A stretch of DNA of 40,803 bases from an uncultured Eubacterium sp. (GCA_910584345.1 CAJTZX010000039.1:1-40803); one strand, 5' to 3'; shown: positions 15,930 to 23,692, counted from the stretch's first letter. Translations and numbers: made by a program. The notes: generated by a model not told the origin, from the sequence alone.

Positions 15930-16151
15930 AATTAAGATTAGAGATTATATTCTAATTTTATATTATAATTACCGTCTAAGGCGGAAGATTCTAATTTGAA
16001 ATTTTATAGAACACAGGTTATTTGATACGAATGTTTGAAAATCTGGACAAATGACAATGGAAATTAATAAGATAAAAATCATTTCTTAATAAAATTTTAT
16101 GCTTAATGTTATTTTCTACCATTAGGATATAAATTTTAACAGGAGTTAACT
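15930..16151. other. AT-rich gap inside the metal transporter cluster
   Basis: These 222 bp separate the binding protein from its ATPase. TTCTAATTT occurs twice (about 15950 and 15990). I looked for a Zur-type TCGTAAT-N-ATTACGA site and found none convincing, and no clear terminator or consensus promoter. A promoter for the ATPase-permease pair is likely but not identifiable. Confidence 0.35.
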
Positions 16152-16898
16152 ATGCGTAAAATTATTCAGCCATGCGGTTTGCATTGCATGAAGATTCAAC
16201 ATCTAAGTGTATCAATCGGAACACAGGATATACTTACAGATATTAATCTGCATATCCATTGCGGTACGCTGAATGCAGTGATTGGGAAAAACGGAGCCGG
16301 GAAATCTACATTGGTCAAAGCCATGCTTGGAGATGTTCCTTATACCGGACGTGTTGAATTTAAAGATCGTGAAGACGGCAAGCTGCAGCAATTAAAAATC
16401 GGATACGTTCCGCAGAACATAAATATTGAAAAGCATACGCCTGTCAGTGTTTATGATCTGATCGCGTGCTATCAGTCACGTTTTCCTGTGTTTTTGAGCA
16501 AAAAAAAGAAACTGTATCAGGAAGTGAAAGAAAGCTTAAAAATTTTTGAAGCAGATGCGCTGCTGGATAAACAGGTATGCAATCTTTCTGGCGGAGAGCT
16601 GCAGCGTGTTTTGTTGTCCTTGGCAATTTTAGACGAGCCGAATCTGCTGCTGCTGGATGAGCCGGTATCCGGTATCGATCAAAACGGCATGGATCTGTTT
16701 TACAAGCTTATGGATTATTTAAAGCGTAATTTTGATCTGGCAGTAATATTGATTTCACATGATTTGGATTATGTAGAAAAATATGCAGATAAGGTGATTC
16801 TTTTAGATAAGACAGTGTTAAAACAAGGAACTGTGAAAGAGGTGTATCAAAGCAGAGAGTTTCGTCAGGTTTTTGGCAAGATAGGGGGATATGCATGA
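16152..16898 (+). CDS. Zinc/manganese ABC transporter ATPase (ZnuC/AdcC-like)
   Basis: 248 residues, the ATP-hydrolysing subunit on the cytosolic face. Walker A GKNGAGKS is at 45-52, Q-loop at VPQN (86-89), signature LSGGE at 145-149, Walker B LLLLDEP at 165-171, and the switch histidine is His203 (ISHDLDYV). A short extension before the ABC core carries PCGLHC (Cys8, His11, Cys12), with another His-Cys pair at HIHCG. This Cys/His cluster could sense or bind the metal; that is inference. AGGAG lies 6 bp before the ATG, so the extension is really translated. Its stop overlaps the permease start by 4 bp (ATGA), so the two are translationally coupled. Confidence 0.93.
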   Translation: MRKIIQPCGLHCMKIQHLSVSIGTQDILTDINLHIHCGTLNAVIGKNGAGKSTLVKAMLGDVPYTGRVEFKDREDGKLQQLKIGYVPQNINIEKHTPVSVYDLIACYQSRFPVFLSKKKKLYQEVKESLKIFEADALLDKQVCNLSGGELQRVLLSLAILDEPNLLLLDEPVSGIDQNGMDLFYKLMDYLKRNFDLAVILISHDLDYVEKYADKVILLDKTVLKQGTVKEVYQSREFRQVFGKIGGYA

Positions 16899-17710
16899 CT
16901 GAATTTTTTACCGAGTGGCTGCAGTATGGATTTATGAAACATGCATTTGTTGCAATTTTAATTATAACGCCTTTGTTTGGAATGATTGGGACGATGATTG
17001 TGGATCGTAAAATGGCCTATTTTTCAGATGCCCTTGGGCATTGTGCATTGACTGGCATTGCGATTGGTGTTGTGCTCGGTATTTCCAATACAAATGTATC
17101 TATGATGCTGTTTGCAGTCATATTTGCCTTATTGTTAAATAAACTGGGCAGTAAGGGAATGGCAGCGAATGATACAGTAATTTCTGTGGTTTCCAGCTGC
17201 GGCATTGCCCTTGGACTGGCTATTTTGTCAAAGGGAGGAAATTTTAGTCAATATTCCAGCTTGCTTGTTGGAGATATTTTAAGCATTACTTATACAGAGA
17301 TTATATATTTGGCAGTTATTTTTGCAGTTACGCTTGTGTTTTGGATAGTTTGCTATAATTGGCTTTATGCGGCCAGTATTCATCGGACATTGGCAAAAAG
17401 CAGGCGTATTCGGGTTCGTCTGATGGAAAACTTGTTTGCGGTATTGACAGCGCTGATTGTTATGGTTTCGATTAAATGGATAGGTATATTGATCATTAAC
17501 GCACTGTTGATTTTGCCGGCGGCTTCTAGCAGAAATATTTCAGAAAATCTACGGGAATATCATTTTTTTTCGATTCTGTTTTCTATGTTTTCAGGAATCT
17601 TCGGGCTGCTGATTTCTTATTTTACAAATATGGCTACCGGGCCGGTGATTGTGATTCTTGCGTCGATCATTTATTTTTGCACTTATTGCTATGGCAGCAG
17701 AATCCAATAG
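16895..17710 (+). CDS. Zinc/manganese ABC transporter permease (ZnuB/AdcB-like)
   Basis: 271 residues of the ABC-3 membrane family. About seven to eight hydrophobic helices are visible, for example residues 16-36 (FVAILIITPLFGMIG region), 55-80, 93-108 and the C-terminal pair 225-265. The family-typical motif DALGHCALTGIAIG near residues 45-58 matches the SHALLPGVAIG-type motif. It forms the membrane channel with the ATPase encoded immediately upstream, overlapping by 4 bp. The gene ends at 17710, where the -35 of the next promoter overlaps its stop codon. Confidence 0.93.
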   Translation: MTEFFTEWLQYGFMKHAFVAILIITPLFGMIGTMIVDRKMAYFSDALGHCALTGIAIGVVLGISNTNVSMMLFAVIFALLLNKLGSKGMAANDTVISVVSSCGIALGLAILSKGGNFSQYSSLLVGDILSITYTEIIYLAVIFAVTLVFWIVCYNWLYAASIHRTLAKSRRIRVRLMENLFAVLTALIVMVSIKWIGILIINALLILPAASSRNISENLREYHFFSILFSMFSGIFGLLISYFTNMATGPVIVILASIIYFCTYCYGSRIQ

Positions 17711-17736
17711 ACAATTCGGTATAAGTGGTGTATACT
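17708..17736 (+). promoter_or_regulatory. Promoter for the MecA-like gene
   Basis: TAGACA (17708-17713), 17 nt, then TATACT (17731-17736): five of six matches at each hexamer with ideal spacing. The -35 overlaps the stop codon of the permease gene, and the start codon lies about 110 bp downstream. Confidence 0.6.
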
Positions 17737-17844
17737 ATATAAGAGAACATATGCAGCAAAGCTTTGGTTGTGGCGGTCACGGACAATGTGCCATCCTTGT
17801 TTGCTGTACAATCAGAATATGCGTTGAAAATAGGGTGAGGGAGA

Positions 17845-18516
17845 ATGAGATTTAAGAGAATTAATGTGGATACGGTGCGCTGTATCGTATCAGAGACAGA
17901 ATTGATTGAAAATGGCCTGCAAATGGATGATTTTTTGCAAAATGACGGCAAAACAGAAGAATTTTTACGCAAAATCGTTTCTATGGCAGAAGAGGAAGTT
18001 GGTTTTAAAGTACAGGGAGGCCCTTTATCCGTGCAGGTCGCAGTATTGCCGGAGCATTTGCTGGCATTGACATTTTCCGAACGGCCGGACAGCAATATCC
18101 TGAATCTTTTACAGAACCTGAAATCAGCAGTGGACAGTCTTTCAGGCATGGGAAATAAACCGGAGGAAGTGGAGCAGGATACGCAGGACAGCGATACGTT
18201 GGTGGAAGGCTGTGATAAGCGGCTGTACATACTGGAATTTCCGAATATGGATCAGATCATTACTTATGCAAAATCAATCGTACTGGAAGAACCTGTAGTC
18301 AGCAGTGTTTTTCGGATGCAGGAGCGGGGAGCATCGAATTATTATCTGCTGATTGAACGTAATGGACTGGGTGACAAGGAAATTTGCAGAGTAATCAGTG
18401 CTTCAGTCGAATTTATGAAAGATGCTTCTGCGGATATGCATAAGGCGGCTTATCTGGCAGAGCATGGAACATGTGTGCTGCGCAAGGATGCGCTTGAGAT
18501 TTTGCAAAAGCTGTAA
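17845..18516 (+). CDS. MecA-like adaptor protein
   Basis: 223 residues. In Firmicutes, MecA-type adaptors bring substrates to the ClpC-ClpP protease. The N-terminal third (MRFKRINVDTVRCIVSETELIENGLQMDDF) matches the MecA N-domain, which grips substrate. An acidic linker with EEVEQDTQDSDT (about 112-125) follows, and the C-terminal domain (residues about 130-223: LYILEFPNMDQIITYAKSI, AYLAEHGTCVLRKDALE) is the ClpC-binding half. Length is close to Bacillus MecA (218). GAGGGAG lies about 5 bp before the ATG. It has its own promoter and a strong terminator, so it is monocistronic. Which substrates it handles cannot be told. Confidence 0.9.
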   Translation: MRFKRINVDTVRCIVSETELIENGLQMDDFLQNDGKTEEFLRKIVSMAEEEVGFKVQGGPLSVQVAVLPEHLLALTFSERPDSNILNLLQNLKSAVDSLSGMGNKPEEVEQDTQDSDTLVEGCDKRLYILEFPNMDQIITYAKSIVLEEPVVSSVFRMQERGASNYYLLIERNGLGDKEICRVISASVEFMKDASADMHKAAYLAEHGTCVLRKDALEILQKL

Positions 18517-18566
18517 TGTCCGCAGATACCGGCAGCACGAACAGGATCGTTTGGAAATATCAGTTT

Positions 18567-18600
18567 GGCAGAGGGCAGAAATGTCCTCTGCTTATTTTTT
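18567..18600 (+). terminator. Rho-independent terminator after the MecA-like gene
   Basis: GCAGAGG (18568-18574) pairs with CCTCTGC (18585-18591) around a 10-nt loop, followed by TTATTTTTT. Confidence 0.88.
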
Positions 18601-18808
18601 ATACAGATGGCAAAAATTTGATAAACAGCGATAAATAGCGGGCTGCAACCGTAAGTTTACATGAAAATCTGCAAAAGCAACGCAAAGTTTCTGGATATTT
18701 ACATGGTGCAACTGTATGATAATGGGTGTAACCAATCATACAAATACATAATTTTAAGCAGGAAAAATAAAGTTCCTATCATCAAAAGGATAAAATATAA
18801 ATACTTTT
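18601..18808. other. Gene-free start of the accessory pocket
   Basis: No open frame is supported in this stretch between the terminator and the next promoter. TTTACATG occurs twice (about 18656 and 18699). Base composition becomes AT-rich from here on. Confidence 0.4.
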
Positions 18809-18838
18809 TTGACACCCTAATCATAAATATGTTATAAT
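18809..18838 (+). promoter_or_regulatory. Consensus sigma-A promoter
   Basis: A perfect TTGACA (18809-18814) is spaced 18 nt from a perfect TATAAT (18833-18838). It is the strongest vegetative promoter match in the window. It drives the secreted protein gene at 18897 and probably the gene after it. Confidence 0.85.
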
Positions 18839-18839
18839 T

Positions 18840-18862
18840 ATATCATTCGTTTTGAATGATAT
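18840..18862. promoter_or_regulatory. Operator-like palindrome next to the -10
   Basis: ATATCATTC (18840-18848) and GAATGATAT (18854-18862) are perfect 9-bp arms around GTTTT. The palindrome starts two bases after the -10 and covers the expected transcription start, the usual place for a repressor site. No regulator gene is adjacent, so the repressor would act from elsewhere. Confidence 0.7.
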
Positions 18863-18896
18863 TCAATTTTTAGAAAGTTAAGTGAGGATGATTTTT

Positions 18897-19433
18897 ATGA
18901 AACATTTAAGAAAATTCGTTGTGTATCTATTGCTTGTTTGCACACTATTAGGTGGTATGAATCTGAATGTGTATGCAGCAGAAAGTAATGAATGGGAATC
19001 AGGCGAAATAGTTGCTCACGCTGAAGTTACAGTGGATGGAGCGGTTACCGAGATGCCGATTGTATTTGTTACAGAAGAAGAAATGAACCATCTTATTGAA
19101 ACAGGTGGTAAAGCAGCGAGAGATAATTGGGTTACAGATTATGTTGCTTTAACAGTAACAAGGGATTCAAGCAATTCCAATAAAGCTAAGATAGTGCTTA
19201 TGAATGTGGGATTTATGTTTGATGTTGTTGATTCAGTGAAAGGAAGTATAACCTTTTACAATGCAAAAGGGCAGAAAATCATTAAACATAAAGTTGATGA
19301 GAGTAGATTAGTATATGGATGGGCTCATACAGATACTGTAACAGCAACAGGCTTCACAAAAATAAGTTATGCATTAACAGTAACAGATGGCGGTAAAGGT
19401 ACTTTAAATGAAGGCGAAAGAGATATTCCGTAA
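18897..19433 (+). CDS. Secreted protein of unknown function
   Basis: 178 residues that I do not recognise. A clear signal peptide (Lys/Arg start, hydrophobic FVVYLLLVCTLLGGM, likely cleavage after VYA at about residue 26) leads into a mature part of about 150 residues. That part is rich in Thr, Val and alternating hydrophobic residues, suggesting a beta sandwich. There is no cysteine in the mature part, no sorting signal and no transmembrane tail. The ATG at 18897 is preferred over a GTG at 18882, with GAGGA about 8 bp upstream. It is preceded by a consensus promoter and a palindrome. The next gene starts 8 bp after its stop and probably shares the transcript. AT-rich compared with neighbours. 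Confidence 0.75.
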   Translation: MKHLRKFVVYLLLVCTLLGGMNLNVYAAESNEWESGEIVAHAEVTVDGAVTEMPIVFVTEEEMNHLIETGGKAARDNWVTDYVALTVTRDSSNSNKAKIVLMNVGFMFDVVDSVKGSITFYNAKGQKIIKHKVDESRLVYGWAHTDTVTATGFTKISYALTVTDGGKGTLNEGERDIP

Positions 19434-19441
19434 ATATAGTG

Positions 19442-19867
19442 ATGATGTTAAAGGATTTTATTTCTATTGACTGGAATATGATGAAAAAAGCTGTTACTGA
19501 AAACAAAGATGAATGCATACAATGGGTAAAGAAATACATAAATTTAGGAATTGAATATCGTTCATTAGGGATTGAACCTTTTGAAAAAGAATGTAGTATT
19601 AGTCAAAATGAATTTGAAAAAATAGCACTAGAAATGAGGATAAATGGTGATTGTCCAGAGTATTGTTTTACAGTGTTAGCAAATTTACTTGGCAACAATA
19701 CAATGGATTGTATTGGTTATTTTAGTAGTGTTGTTATTTTTCAATTTATTTTAATTGAGTATGAGGAAAGTGTTTCCATTGACATTCTTGTAAAAATGCT
19801 TGGCTCATTATTAGGATTGGAACTTTTTTCTGAAATAAAGTTAGAATATGCGCAGTATTTTCATTAA
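19442..19867 (+). CDS. Small protein of unknown function, pair partner of the secreted protein
   Basis: About 141 residues, not recognised. There is no signal peptide. The N-terminal half is charged and helical (WNMMKKAVTENKDECIQWVKKY), and the C-terminal half is hydrophobic (FSSVVIFQFILIEYEE, ILVKMLGSLLGLELF) with scattered cysteines. ATGs at 19442 and 19445 are both possible, with no good ribosome site, so it may be coupled to the upstream gene whose stop is 8 bp away. Sampled lines run near 27-30% GC, far below the flanking genes, suggesting transfer. Size and pairing recall immunity proteins that follow secreted effectors, but no motif supports this. Confidence 0.65.
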   Translation: MMLKDFISIDWNMMKKAVTENKDECIQWVKKYINLGIEYRSLGIEPFEKECSISQNEFEKIALEMRINGDCPEYCFTVLANLLGNNTMDCIGYFSSVVIFQFILIEYEESVSIDILVKMLGSLLGLELFSEIKLEYAQYFH

Positions 19868-20016
19868 GGTTTATGAATACCTGTTGGATTAAGCATAAAC
19901 AATTCAGACATGAATTTATTATTTCTTCTTTGCTGAATGTTTTACTTAGTGCAACAGCTTTTCTGTATTAATTAGAAATAAAAAGCATGGAACAAATTTG
20001 GCAGGTATGATAAAAT

Positions 20017-20130
20017 GCAGGCGTGTTTTTGGCTTTATCGGTACTTGCCGTTTCAGGAATTGTTGTCTCCGCAAAGAGAAAGACATACGGGCGTATGCGC
20101 TGGAACGATAACGATGACAGAAGATGGTAA
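20017..20130 (+). pseudogene. Orphan sorting-signal-like C-terminal tail (remnant)
   Basis: An open stretch with no start codon or gene body encodes AGVFLALSVLAVSGIVV followed by SAKRKTYGRMRW and a stop. That is a membrane helix plus a positively charged tail, the ending of cell-wall-anchored surface proteins. An in-frame stop at 20011-20013 lies directly upstream. No LPxTG-type motif is readable in this frame. I interpret it as the 3' remnant of a deleted surface protein gene. A GC-rich hairpin after it (20159-20178) may be its old terminator. Confidence 0.5.
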
Positions 20131-20158
20131 ATTTAAGAAACAAGGTAAATCATTACAA

Positions 20159-20178
20159 AGCCGGGCAGATGTCCGGCT
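20159..20178 (+). terminator. Hairpin after the surface-protein remnant
   Basis: AGCCGG (20159-20164) and CCGGCT (20173-20178) enclose an 8-nt loop, followed by GTTTACATATTTG, which is a poor T-run. Confidence 0.45.
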
Positions 20179-20266
20179 GTTTACATATTTGTCCGTTGTG
20201 GGATAGTGTATGTCATTCAGACAAATTGCTGGATGAGGGATTACGGGACGAAAGGAGCATGTAGAG

Positions 20267-20678
20267 ATGGGCTTTACAAAATTGGAACTGGTTCAGTTCT
20301 TTGACGGACTGGCAGAGCTTGTCAGTGAGGAAAACAGGGGAAAAGGTTCAGGGAAAGCAGACAACGCCAAACTATAAGGTTAAGACAAGGATTAAGAAGC
20401 CAGAAAGTGAGTGGGTGCGGATTGAAAAAGAGTATGTACAGATGAAACAGGAGTATGATCGTCAGATAGAAGTATCGGAACAGGCATTGCAGTCCTATGA
20501 ACATGAATTGGAACTGTTGAAGAACAACAAGGGGAGCAGGCAGGAATGGATTAAGGAATTCAAGAAGTATGAAGATATTACGGTGCTGAACCGTTCCGTG
20601 GTGACTGCCATTCCACTTGTAGCAGGCGGGATTTTATGTGCTCTGGCAGCTGTTTTGCTGAATAAGAGAACAGATTAG
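20267..20678 (+). pseudogene. Broken large serine recombinase fused to an unrelated membrane tail
   Basis: An ATG at 20267 with AAAGGAG 9 bp upstream opens 36 codons (MGFTKLELVQFFDGLAELV...) that stop at 20375. A second, overlapping frame from about 20301 continues to 20678. In that frame, VKTRIKKPESEWVRIE resembles the middle of large serine recombinases. The following coiled coil (YDRQIEVSEQALQSYEHELE) and SRQEWIKEFKKYEDITVLNRSVVTA resemble their C-terminal region. The catalytic domain, zinc ribbon and last residues are absent. After VVTA the frame runs into a hydrophobic helix IPLVAGGILCALAAVLL and NKRTD, which no recombinase has. It reads as a deletion product joining two dead genes. A terminator follows. 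Confidence 0.6.
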
Positions 20679-20682
20679 CATC

Positions 20683-20714
20683 AAAAAAGAAGGAGCGGGC
20701 GCTCCTTCTTTTTT
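20683..20714. terminator. Bidirectional terminator
   Basis: AAAAAAGAAGGAGCG (20683-20697) is complementary to 20700-20714 with a 2- to 4-nt loop. It has A-runs on one side and T-runs on the other, so it can end transcripts from the recombinase remnant on the plus strand and the crotonase gene on the minus strand. Confidence 0.85.
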
Positions 20715-20777
20715 ATAGCGTATAAATAATATACTCTTTTCATAATTTATACGCTGTCACAGACTTAATACATAAAT

Positions 20778-21572
20778 TTAGAAGTCAGTCAGATCAGCTT
20801 TCCGTTTTTCTAAGAATGCGGTCATACCTTCCTGCTTGTCGTGTGTAGAGCAGGTTACGCCAAACAGATTTGCTTCCATTTCAACAGCGTTTTTAATATC
20901 CATATCGTAACCGTTGTTAATGGCTGCTTTTGCGATAGATACAGCATAGCTTGCTTTGGAGGCGATTTTTTCAGCCATAGCTTTTGCTGTCGGCATTAAT
21001 TCTTCAGTAGAAACGACTTTGTTTACAAGGCCGATGCGGTATGCTTCTTCTGCATTGATGTTGTCGCAGGTGAAGATCATTTCTTTTGCACGTCCCATAC
21101 CAACGAGACGGGCAAGACGCTGTGTGCCGCCGAAACCAGGGATAATTCCAAGACCACATTCTGGCTGTGCAAAGGTTGCGTTATCAGAAGCGATGCGGAT
21201 ATCACATGCCATGCAGATCTCGCAGCCGCCGCCAAGTGCAAAGCCGTTGACTGCTGCGATAGTTACCTGGCGCATGTTCATTAATTTAAAGAATGGAGCA
21301 GAAGCTCTCATACCGAAAGCGCGTGCCTGTGCAGCGGTAAAATTAACCATTTCAGCGATATCAGCGCCGGCTACGAATGATTTAAACGCATTGCCTTTTT
21401 TGTCAGGACCGCCAGTTAAGATTACGACTTTTACATCGTCTCTTGCTTCGATTTCTGTCAAAACAGTGTTTAATTCGTCCAGTGTTTCACTGTTTAAAGC
21501 ATTTAATGCTGCAGGTCTTGTAATAGTAAGAACCGCGATCTGATTTTCAACTTCAAGTTTTAAGTTGTTCAT
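20778..21572 (-). CDS. Enoyl-CoA hydratase/crotonase family protein
   Basis: 264 residues on the minus strand. It probably hydrates a short-chain enoyl-CoA (crotonyl-CoA to 3-hydroxybutyryl-CoA). The oxyanion segment FVAGADIAEM (67-76), the GGGCE loop with Glu118 and ECGLGIIPGFGG with Glu138 are the two-glutamate hydratase signature. Length is typical. In butyrate-forming Clostridia this gene (crt) usually sits in a bcd-etf-hbd cluster. Here it stands alone, so the pathway is not proven by context. AGGAGG lies upstream of the ATG, and a promoter with a perfect TTGACA is at 21649-21644 on the minus strand. Confidence 0.92.
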   Translation of the reverse strand: MNNLKLEVENQIAVLTITRPAALNALNSETLDELNTVLTEIEARDDVKVVILTGGPDKKGNAFKSFVAGADIAEMVNFTAAQARAFGMRASAPFFKLMNMRQVTIAAVNGFALGGGCEICMACDIRIASDNATFAQPECGLGIIPGFGGTQRLARLVGMGRAKEMIFTCDNINAEEAYRIGLVNKVVSTEELMPTAKAMAEKIASKASYAVSIAKAAINNGYDMDIKNAVEMEANLFGVTCSTHDKQEGMTAFLEKRKADLTDF

Positions 21573-21620
21573 TGTTTGTTTCCTCCTACAAATATGTAAT
21601 TAAGTTGCTTCATACTTTAT

Positions 21621-21649
21621 AATTTATAACTTTGTGAAAGAGATGTCAA
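21621..21649 (-). promoter_or_regulatory. Promoter for the crotonase gene
   Basis: On the minus strand TTGACA (21649-21644) is followed by TATAAA (21628-21623) at 15 nt or TAAATT (21626-21621) at 17 nt. The start codon is about 50 bp further on. Confidence 0.6.
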
Positions 21650-21748
21650 TAAAAATGAGGGAAGATACCGATATTTTTTGGGATTCTTTCGTATTTATAT
21701 TGCGTGGGGCTTTTTAGTGGAATTTGGTAATTGAGGAAGGAATGGCAT

Positions 21749-23692
21749 ATGGTGGATAAATCCAGAACAGAAAAATCTAGAACAGAAAAATCAAAATCAG
21801 AAAAATCAAATAAATATATCAATCAGCGAAAACGCCTGACATCCAAAACATTGCTTGGAATGCTGCTTGCGATGCTGTTGATTCCTTCGCATCCGGTGCA
21901 GGCGGCGCAGGTGCAGTTGGATGCGGTTGTGTCTGCAGCGGCACAGATTTTGTATCATAATGAAGGCAGTTACAATTCTGTAAATCCAAATGATAATGGG
22001 GCAGTATCGGTCGGAAAGCTGCAATGGCACGGCTGGAGGGCGCTTTCTTTGCTTCAGACGATTACAAAGGCAGATGAGGAGCAGGCACAGGAATTACTGG
22101 GAGATACTTTGTATCAGGAAATTGTTTCCACGACAGATACGACAAAATGGAGTACGAGAAAATTCACGTCAAAGGAAGCTTCTGCGGTAAAAAAACTGTT
22201 GGCATCGCAGGAAAGTAAAGCGGCTCAGGATGTTTTGGCTGTAAAAGATATTACGGAATATATCGAACAGGGATTACGTTTGGGAATTACAAACGAACCG
22301 GCGTTAGTTTATTTTGCAGATTTGGCAAATCAGGGCGGGGCAGGAGCTTCGGGCCGGGTAGCATTATCCGCATCCAGGTATACAGGAAGCTATGAAACAG
22401 TTACGCTTAATGAGCTGCACGAAGCTGCGATCTGTGATTCCGTAATGGGAAACAGCGCATATCAAAAAAGGCGTTTTGAGACTTACCAATATGCGACAAA
22501 TTTAGGATGGGCATATTGTGCTGCGACAGATTCTTACATTCCAAGCGATTATGAATCAGCAATAGGGTTTGGTACGGCATGGGTACAGCGGGCATTAAAT
22601 ACATGTATCAATGCGGGGCTTGTGGTTACCAGTACCTATGACGATGCTACAAAAGCAGCGGTATCAGATTTCCAGTCTGTAAAAAAGCTTACGGTAGATG
22701 GTTATGCAGGAAAAGATACAATTGTTATGCTTATCAGGGAATTGTTTCAAAATGGCTCTGCGTCACAAGAGCCAAATCTGCCGCAAAATCCGGGCACATC
22801 GGAACCGGATACACCGCAAAACCCAGGGATATCAGTGCCGGAGCCGGATACACCGCAAAATCCAGGCACATCGGTGCAAGAGCCACAGCCTCCGGTCGTA
22901 AAACCATTGGAAGCGACAACATTGAAAGCAACGAAAACAAGTTATGCGGTCAATGATACAAGTGAACCATTTCAGATAGAAGTAACGAGCAGCCGGGGAG
23001 ACGATCAGATCACGTTTCGATCATCGGAAAGCTCCGTATTAACGGTAGATGCAGCCGGTATGGTAAAGGTTACTGGTGCGGGCAAAGCAGAGATTATTGT
23101 AAAGCAAAGAGAGACGGACGAATATGAGGCGGCACAGCTATCGATTCCGGTAACCGTATATTCGACGAATCCAGGTGATTATCCGAAACCGACAGGGGCG
23201 CTTTATGCAGAAAAGAAAATGAAACAGCAGCATGTACAGTGGTTGCAGGCCGCGCTTATCTCTTTGGACGGAGCACAGATTACCGTGAATGGCAGCTGGA
23301 ATAAATCTATGACGAAAATCGTAACTGCATTTCAGAAAAAATGCGGAATTGTGGCAGATGGCATCGTTGGAGATCAGACGCAAGATATGTTAAAACAGAT
23401 GCTCGCAGTGCAGGCAAAGATACCGGAAGCAGTTATGAAGAGCAGTTCGAAAGCAAATACGATCAGCTGGAAAAAGTATACGAAGGCAAACCGGGTCTAT
23501 ATTTATCGGAAAGAAAAAGGAGGTGCATACAAGCGTATCAAAACAATCACCAGTATGAAAAAAACAAGTTTTGAGGATAAAACTGCAAAAAGCGGCAAGA
23601 CCTATTATTATGTGATAAAATACGGTATGCAGCAAAATAAAGTAATCATAAAAAGTCCGTCTTCAAAAGGAGTAACAGGCGTGCGTAAATAA
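21749..23692 (+). CDS. Secreted multidomain cell-wall-binding protein, putative muramidase-like
   Basis: 647 residues. Before the signal peptide core (TLLGMLLAMLLIPSHPVQA, residues 34-52) lies a charged repeat, SRTEKSRTEKSKSEKS, that is unusual in an exported protein. Residues about 58-255 hold a domain with a possible catalytic acid in HNEGSYNSV and conserved-looking GAVSVGKLQWHGW, resembling lysozyme- or chitosanase-type folds; this assignment is tentative. A peptidoglycan-binding domain follows (about 275-335, VQRALNT...VDGYAGKDT), then a PQNPGT-type proline-rich linker (about 340-385), an Ig-like domain (about 390-470), a second peptidoglycan-binding domain (about 490-555) and a fibronectin-III-like end. 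The ATG at 21749 has GAGGAAGG about 8 bp upstream. Monocistronic. Confidence 0.75.
   Translation: MVDKSRTEKSRTEKSKSEKSNKYINQRKRLTSKTLLGMLLAMLLIPSHPVQAAQVQLDAVVSAAAQILYHNEGSYNSVNPNDNGAVSVGKLQWHGWRALSLLQTITKADEEQAQELLGDTLYQEIVSTTDTTKWSTRKFTSKEASAVKKLLASQESKAAQDVLAVKDITEYIEQGLRLGITNEPALVYFADLANQGGAGASGRVALSASRYTGSYETVTLNELHEAAICDSVMGNSAYQKRRFETYQYATNLGWAYCAATDSYIPSDYESAIGFGTAWVQRALNTCINAGLVVTSTYDDATKAAVSDFQSVKKLTVDGYAGKDTIVMLIRELFQNGSASQEPNLPQNPGTSEPDTPQNPGISVPEPDTPQNPGTSVQEPQPPVVKPLEATTLKATKTSYAVNDTSEPFQIEVTSSRGDDQITFRSSESSVLTVDAAGMVKVTGAGKAEIIVKQRETDEYEAAQLSIPVTVYSTNPGDYPKPTGALYAEKKMKQQHVQWLQAALISLDGAQITVNGSWNKSMTKIVTAFQKKCGIVADGIVGDQTQDMLKQMLAVQAKIPEAVMKSSSKANTISWKKYTKANRVYIYRKEKGGAYKRIKTITSMKKTSFEDKTAKSGKTYYYVIKYGMQQNKVIIKSPSSKGVTGVRK

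Noticed and set aside
15930..16151. Possible Zur operator between the metal-binding protein and the ATPase genes
   Set aside because: AT-rich dyad-like stretches occur, but none resembles the TCGTAAT-N-ATTACGA pattern well enough to call.
17667..18230. 187-codon minus-strand frame opposite the MecA-like gene
   Set aside because: It is antisense to a recognised protein with promoter, ribosome site and terminator. Its own product has no recognisable domain.
20956..21543. 195-codon plus-strand frame opposite the crotonase gene
   Set aside because: Its length comes from the codon bias of the crotonase gene on the other strand. The minus-strand product has both hydratase glutamates and a good ribosome site.
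22780..22880. Repeated CCGCAAAA-CC-GG units, considered as a CRISPR or minisatellite
   Set aside because: They encode the PQNPGT-type proline-rich linker of the cell-wall protein, are in frame, and have no unique spacers.
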